Source: Aporrectodea caliginosa (Eukaryota > Annelida > Clitellata > Crassiclitellata > Lumbricidae). From it: 64,000 nucleotides of DNA. The position numbers and the translations under genes are program-made. The notes under the pieces were generated by a model, which was given only the letters and a program-made list of their open reading frames with translations, was not told the DNA's origin and did not search any database. Of this stretch, positions 45,161-64,000 are shown one piece after another (position 1 is the stretch's first letter; each line of letters opens with the position of its first letter). The DNA lies in NCBI GenBank assembly GCA_020284085.1, contig JACEVL010000103.1, positions 368,363 to 432,362 of the forward strand, given 5' to 3'.

Positions 45161-45164
45161 AGTT

Positions 45165-45275
45165 GTTACTACTACTACTATTACTTTCACTACTACTCTC
45201 CTCCAAATACTACTATTACTGCAACCACTACTATTACTTCTACTACCAAGCACTCTTACTATTACCATTACTCTT
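45165..45275. repeat. (ACT)n simple repeat, imperfect
   Basis: ACTACTACT/ATTACT words. Confidence 0.85.
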
Positions 45276-45564
45276 TTTAATTACAAGTATTCAGTTATTA
45301 ATTCCTACCTATTGTCTATAGTTTACTCGTTAGGTAAATGTATAGTTTGCGATGAGAGTTAACGTAAATAAGTGAAAATCAATGTAAAGTAGAAGCAACA
45401 AATTGATTAGTTCACTAGATATTAGAACTCAGTCCGCCCATGCAGCGGTTAACTCGCATAATATAGATGCGCTGCAGAAATGTGAATGTACGATTAGAAG
45501 TTACAGAGTATGGTTCAATACTTTAACGCAATTTCATAGTACTAAAGACCCCCTCCCCCTATGG

Positions 45565-45795
45565 AGATCTATGCACAGCGCGACCCAGGCGCCTCGTCAG
45601 TGAGCCCAGCCAAATCTTCTTTTGGTTCTCTGCTTTGTTAGGCAGGTTCGTACGTCCAATTTCGCCATTCATCACGTTTTCTGGCTCTTTCCTTCAGTTT
45701 GCTGTAGTCCACCTCCATCATCCAGTCCAACAACATCATTCTCGGTCTTCCTCTTGTCTTCTTCCCCTCCATTCTTCCCTCAATTATAATTCCTT
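45565..45795 (-). mobile_element. LINE C-terminal remnant (different subfamily)
   Basis: The minus strand encodes [20 protein letters not shown] then [16 protein letters not shown], the typical RGRPR...W...D-EWR end of a LINE polyprotein. Confidence 0.7.
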
Positions 45796-45799
45796 ACCA

Positions 45800-46555
45800 G
45801 CCAAATAACCAGCGCTATATCAATCAAATCGGTAAATGTCAGACTGTTTGTTTGTTCAGTTACAATGTCAGAATCTATTTATTAAGAAGATTTATGTCCT
45901 GTCGTTTGTGCAAATGAATGGATATTAAATGTCATCAAGAACAGAAACTTCGTCAGTTAGCAAAGCAATGCATATAAGAACTATATAGAGAGTCACCAGC
46001 ATAAGGCTGACCTTCACACGCGGACCCAACCAACGGATTCCAATCCAGAGTTAATAGATGAAATCATTGTCAGAGTCTCTGACCTTGATGTTATCTGGCC
46101 ATACACTCTGATATCAGAAAGTGGCAGAAACGCATATCTGTACATGCAAAACATACATGCATAAACATAAATATGTATACATGCACACATATGTGTGTAT
46201 ATAATATATATGCATCTGGCATTATGATAGTTCTGGCATTTCCATCCTTCCGCATGGCATTTATAGGCCACACTCTTTTACCTTAAGTCATGTCTGCTTA
46301 AGAGTAGACACTGTGTGGCTAAGAACACTGACAGACTTAGACTTTCTGGTGTCGAAGCACATTCAGTGTCGCCTGTCACCAGACAGCTTATTCTCCACGG
46401 TCACAATAATGTCTTGCCATATAGGCCACAGTACTATGCTTCATTATTAGACAGCTGAATTATGTATCTCCGTATCTCACTACTTATAGCGACGTTTGAG
46501 AACCTCTAGAGGATATCTGTAAGGTTTTGGCTTCATTGTTCATAACCATCATCAT
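45800..46555. other. Unassigned stretch
   Basis: Nothing recognised beyond short (CATA) words at 46145-46200. Confidence 0.4.
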
Positions 46556-46559
46556 CATC

Positions 46560-47160
46560 TTTTAATCATCATCAGCTCCTGACGCCAGCCATTTGGCGGC
46601 GAGGGGTACGAATAAATGATCTCCATTTTCCTCGGTCACTGTTCCTCTCCCTAGTGTTAGTCCAAGTGATGATAATGTCCTCATTTATTTTGTCTATCCA
46701 ACGTAGTCTTGGTCTGTCTTTGTTTCTCTTTCCTTCGAATCTTAATTGTAGCGCACTATGGGGGCTTCGATCAACTGGAGTTCTCTTGACTTGTCCAAAT
46801 TCTCGAAGTCTTCGTTGGCTGGTTTTATCAAGCAGAGTTGTTTGGAAACTTAGTGATTGTCTTATGTCATCATTTCTTATTTTCTCTATAGTATTGAAAT
46901 CCCTGAAATTTTCCGTAGCCGTACTTCGGCTGTAAGAATTCTTTTCTCATCTTGTTTTCGCATTGTCCACCTTTCCGATCCGTATAGGAAAATCGGTTAC
47001 ATCATCGTCTCGTATATTGTTGTCTTGTTTTCTTTGTTAATTCTCTGCTTCTCCATATCCTGTTCGTTATTCCAAATGGTTGTGAGGTGCATCCAGTTCT
47101 CCTTTGTAGTGTCTGCCATTTCCCGACATTGCTGCTCAGAGTGTAACTCAAGCCTTTATT
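46560..47160 (-). mobile_element. LINE C-terminal remnant
   Basis: The minus strand, through several frame breaks, encodes RFEGKRNKDRPRLRWIDKIN, then DRGKWRSFIRTPRRQMA, and upstream a KISGISI-like stretch. Same element as 37815-38035 (plus) and the scrap at 10162-10245 (minus). Confidence 0.65.
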
Positions 47161-47504
47161 TCATCTGGTATCGTCTCCCCTCCGCAGTACCACCTCTTGC
47201 GGAGTGCAAATTCCGACGATGCTGTGCTTCGCTGTGGTGCCGTTCTCGTTTGACCTTTCCATGTCGAGATCAGTTTCCTTGGATAAATGGAAATCATCAG
47301 CAATCTGTTTATATAGGATTCTGATGCTTTCATTGTAGGATCTCAATATACAACACTCTGGCAGCTTTTTATGTACTTTAGATTCTGCACTCCAGTATAC
47401 ATGCTTAGATCCAGCTCTTAAGTAGGCCCTATATGTATTTCTATTCAGCATTTAACTGTAGGCCTACATAGCTGGATTCAGTACTTAAATCGTAATCGTA
47501 CTCG

Positions 47505-47605
47505 TATGGTGATCGTAAAATCCAAACTTCTAAAGCGCCACTCAAAAACCAAGCGCAGGGCACCAGCTTATTCAAGAGCGCTGTAAATTCACGTACTTAG
47601 ATTTC
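47505..47605. repeat. Short dispersed repeat (AGCGC-rich)
   Basis: ATCGTAAAATCCAAACTTC, then CCAAGCGCAGGGCACCAGCT and GAGCGCTGTAAATT, match 59785-59870 in order and orientation. Confidence 0.55.
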
Positions 47606-47609
47606 GTCT

Positions 47610-48685
47610 TTGATATTAGTGCATTAAATTCTTAATTCTCTACTACATTGTTGGGTCAAGGGTTAACTCTGTGCTTTCTGACGGCTGGTCAATTACGATT
47701 TCAACGACTGGATAGACAACAAAAGTTGCATTCTTCGATTAATTCATTCTTTCATGCAGACACGACCTACAAACTGAACTTGTCGTATAGCAGCCTATGT
47801 AGTTCGTGGCTTGTTGGAGAGGGGGAATTTCTAATCACTGTCTCTAAACAAAAGTCTCGCCCAGATGAATAGGGCTACAATTATAAGGGTGCGGCTTTAA
47901 GGTTGCTAGCTGGTTGGAGAGTTAACGTGCAATATATACGCTATTAGTGTTCTCATGCCGATACCGACACAACTCACAGCAGCGGCAGAGGTGCACTGCT
48001 CTTATGGTGTCTCATTTTGTTGGAGAAGACATACGCACTTCTCCAATGCATCGCATTTCTATAGCACATTGTAGGACATTACAGTATACATCATCGTCAT
48101 CGATTATCGTTATCTTCACTAGAAAGTCCGTAGATAATTAATTAGATATCCATTGCACATTTAATCGTTTCGGGCACCTTATTGACCGCGCCACAGTTGT
48201 AGTTGGTGCATTGATTGTCATATATATCATAGATAATAATTTCTGTCGTTTTTGTCCTAACGGGTAACATTCTCCTGCATCTTTTCATCCGAACCTCCGC
48301 CTTTTTGATCTTGGAACTCGCGTGGATATTCCAAGGCGAAGTCACCGTTTCAGGATTGCAGTTTTTGCCTATGCTAATCCTGTGTGAAACCCTTAAGTTA
48401 AAGTATTTTGATTCAGTATAGTTGCGTACGAGATACATGAAACAACTGGAATGAATCTGGCAGAACTGAGAGATGCGACGGCGGACAGAAGGAAATGGAG
48501 AGGCTTGATCATGAAGGTCGCTAAAGTTCCAAGAACTGACAGCACAAGGTGACAAGGTGATAGTTGCGTAAATCTTTTATTCTCTTGCAACATCATACCT
48601 CCAATTAACTTGAGCTCCTCAACCTTTCTCTTCCTGTGCTTCGGAAACTTTTCAAGTTAATTTTATTTGTTAGTGATAGCAATGA
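47610..48685. other. Unassigned, upstream of the FHL coding exon
   Basis: The FHL promoter or a non-coding first exon may lie here or further upstream. No TATA-like element or donor can be assigned with confidence. Confidence 0.35.
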
Positions 48686-48689
48686 CTTG

Positions 48690-48752
48690 GGTCGGGAGCG
48701 CATCTGAATCGCTGAGCGGCGCTATATAAATGTTCAATTACAATTACAACTA
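48690..48752 (+). mobile_element. LINE 3' tail next to FHL exon 1
   Basis: GGTCGGGAGCGCATCTGAAT, then GCGGCGCTATATAAATG and (CAATTA)n, a LINE terminus ending about 25 bp before the exon. Confidence 0.6.
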
Positions 48753-48776
48753 TGCAGTTTAGCGTTGATCTTGCAG

Positions 48777-62947
<14,171 letters not shown>

Positions 62948-63153
62948 GCGATCCAGCGGCGGTCGCTGACGACGCCGCACGTGACTCAGTGGACGTCGAA
63001 GAAGAAGATTAGTCGGTCATCATTTCAACAACCAACCTCGACGTAAAGTCTTCAGTTGCAAGATTTTAAAGACGAGGATTCAGATGAAGACACTCAGATT
63101 CATAACCCTATATTTAATATTTAATGCGTCTGTCGTTTAAGTTTAGGATGTAA

Positions 63154-63159
63154 AATAAA
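63154..63159 (+). terminator. FHL polyadenylation signal candidate 1
   Basis: AATAAA 207 bp after the stop. Confidence 0.55.
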
Positions 63160-63254
63160 ACTAGTTAGGCTGCGTTGTGAAAGCTGCGTCAATGGAAGTA
63201 GGTTTAGCTTATGTTTCGTCAAAGTCCGTTTCTAACGCTCAGTCCAGTAATTCT

Positions 63255-63260
63255 AATAAA
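63255..63260 (+). terminator. FHL polyadenylation signal candidate 2
   Basis: AATAAA followed by GTTTGTGTTTC about 30 bp later, a better downstream GT-rich element than that of candidate 1. Confidence 0.55.
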
Positions 63261-63308
63261 GTGAAGTCTATTCCACGTTTCAAGATGTTTGTGTTTCACA
63301 AAGTTGAT

Positions 63309-63450
<142 letters not shown>

Positions 63451-63614
63451 TGAAATCTCTATTCAACTGGCCAATTTCCCAGATCTGTTATAGCGCTTGA
63501 CTTAAATCTGTCTGTTGTATTAATAAAACTGGAGTGATTAATTGTCGCATGATCTACTTTCTGCCGGTGATCAAGTATCGCGTGATTAACTCTCCGTACA
63601 CCATCTCCAGGCAG

Positions 63615-63700
63615 CAGCGGTCTGGGGTAGTGCATTCTGCTACCCGACCCGTACACAGGCCTTGTTAACTGTACCCGACTCGTACTCAAAAGTAGGCCTA
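63615..63700 (-). repeat. Dispersed repeat, inverted copy of 25830-25912
   Basis: On the minus strand ACGGGTCGGGTAGCAGAATG, then CACTACCCCAGACC, matching the plus strand at 25874-25910. Confidence 0.65.
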
Positions 63701-63704
63701 CCCT

Positions 63705-64000
63705 ACTCGTGGTTCTATCCGTAGGCCTACACGTACCTTAACCGCCACATGTAAACTCCGGCACTACCCTACCTGTGGTAGTGCCAGTCCTCTTCCTGGA
63801 GAAAGGAGGAGGGCGACACTAATCGACTTTGTTATGACACAGTGTCGTTAAGCAGCAATCCAAGACCGCCACATTATTATACGCCTTCCCAGAGTTCTAG
63901 TCTCAACCAGGCTATCGACAACAATAATATTAGGCAGTTCTGTGCTTCTAAATAATGTTGAAGTCCATAAAGGATTCATTTAACCATGGGGCAAAAATAT
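63705..64000. other. Unassigned right edge
   Basis: GGCACTACC and GGTAGTGCC (63760-63785) form a 9-bp inverted repeat. Otherwise nothing recognised. Confidence 0.4.

Larger units (their letters stand above)
62948..63265 (+). other. FHL 3' UTR
   Basis: Sequence from the stop codon to the second candidate poly(A) signal. No frame or repeat. Confidence 0.6.

Overview
This is a window of animal nuclear DNA: genes are split by GT-AG introns, and most of the rest is microsatellites, tRNA-derived SINEs, LINE 3' ends and DNA-transposon remnants. The protein families (a four-and-a-half-LIM protein and a bombesin/CCHamide-type GPCR), the very common AGGCCTA words and the repeat style suggest an invertebrate, possibly an echinoderm or another deuterostome. 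That placement is inference and low confidence. There is no prokaryotic operon structure and no CRISPR array.

Layout. 1-11.3 kb: a ~164-bp satellite at the left edge, long polypyrimidine tracts, a few LINE tails, otherwise unrecognised sequence. 11.4-12.6 kb (minus strand): a rhodopsin-family GPCR related to bombesin/CCHamide receptors, interrupted by two apparent single-base frame changes. 13.5-15.4 kb: the C-terminal end of a retroelement protein (CCHC knuckle plus a PD...D nuclease-like block), split by a nested 455-bp LINE insertion with a 7-bp target duplication and followed by (TAA)n arrays. 15.4-21.4 kb: a hAT-type transposase gene (TTF zinc finger, DDE core, dimerisation domain) in two exons with a single in-frame stop, surrounded by MITEs. 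Its intron holds a Mutator-like MITE and a SINE. 21-48 kb: no cellular gene recognised. It holds SINEs, LINE remnants, a MULE-type SWIM-finger fragment (23.1-23.8 kb), a 1.8-kb hAT-like non-autonomous element (35.7-37.6 kb), perfect hairpins and microsatellites.

48.8-63.0 kb (plus strand): the one convincingly complete gene, a four-and-a-half-LIM (FHL) protein. It has five coding exons whose splice phases all agree, giving 345 codons. Its first coding exon carries three Gly-rich tandem repeats ahead of the half-LIM, which vertebrate FHL proteins lack as far as I know. Its introns are loaded with repeats, including a (CAGT)n tract that starts at the exon 2 donor, a (GGAT)n/(CCAT)n inverted pair, and tandem ends of the same PD...D retroelement seen at 14 kb.

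How things fit together: FHL and the GPCR are independent host genes. Everything else is mobile DNA at various stages of decay. Autonomous sources (hAT, MULE, LINEs) sit beside short elements that carry the hallmarks of their machinery (8-bp duplications for hAT, about 10 bp for Mutator, 7-15 bp for LINE/SINE).
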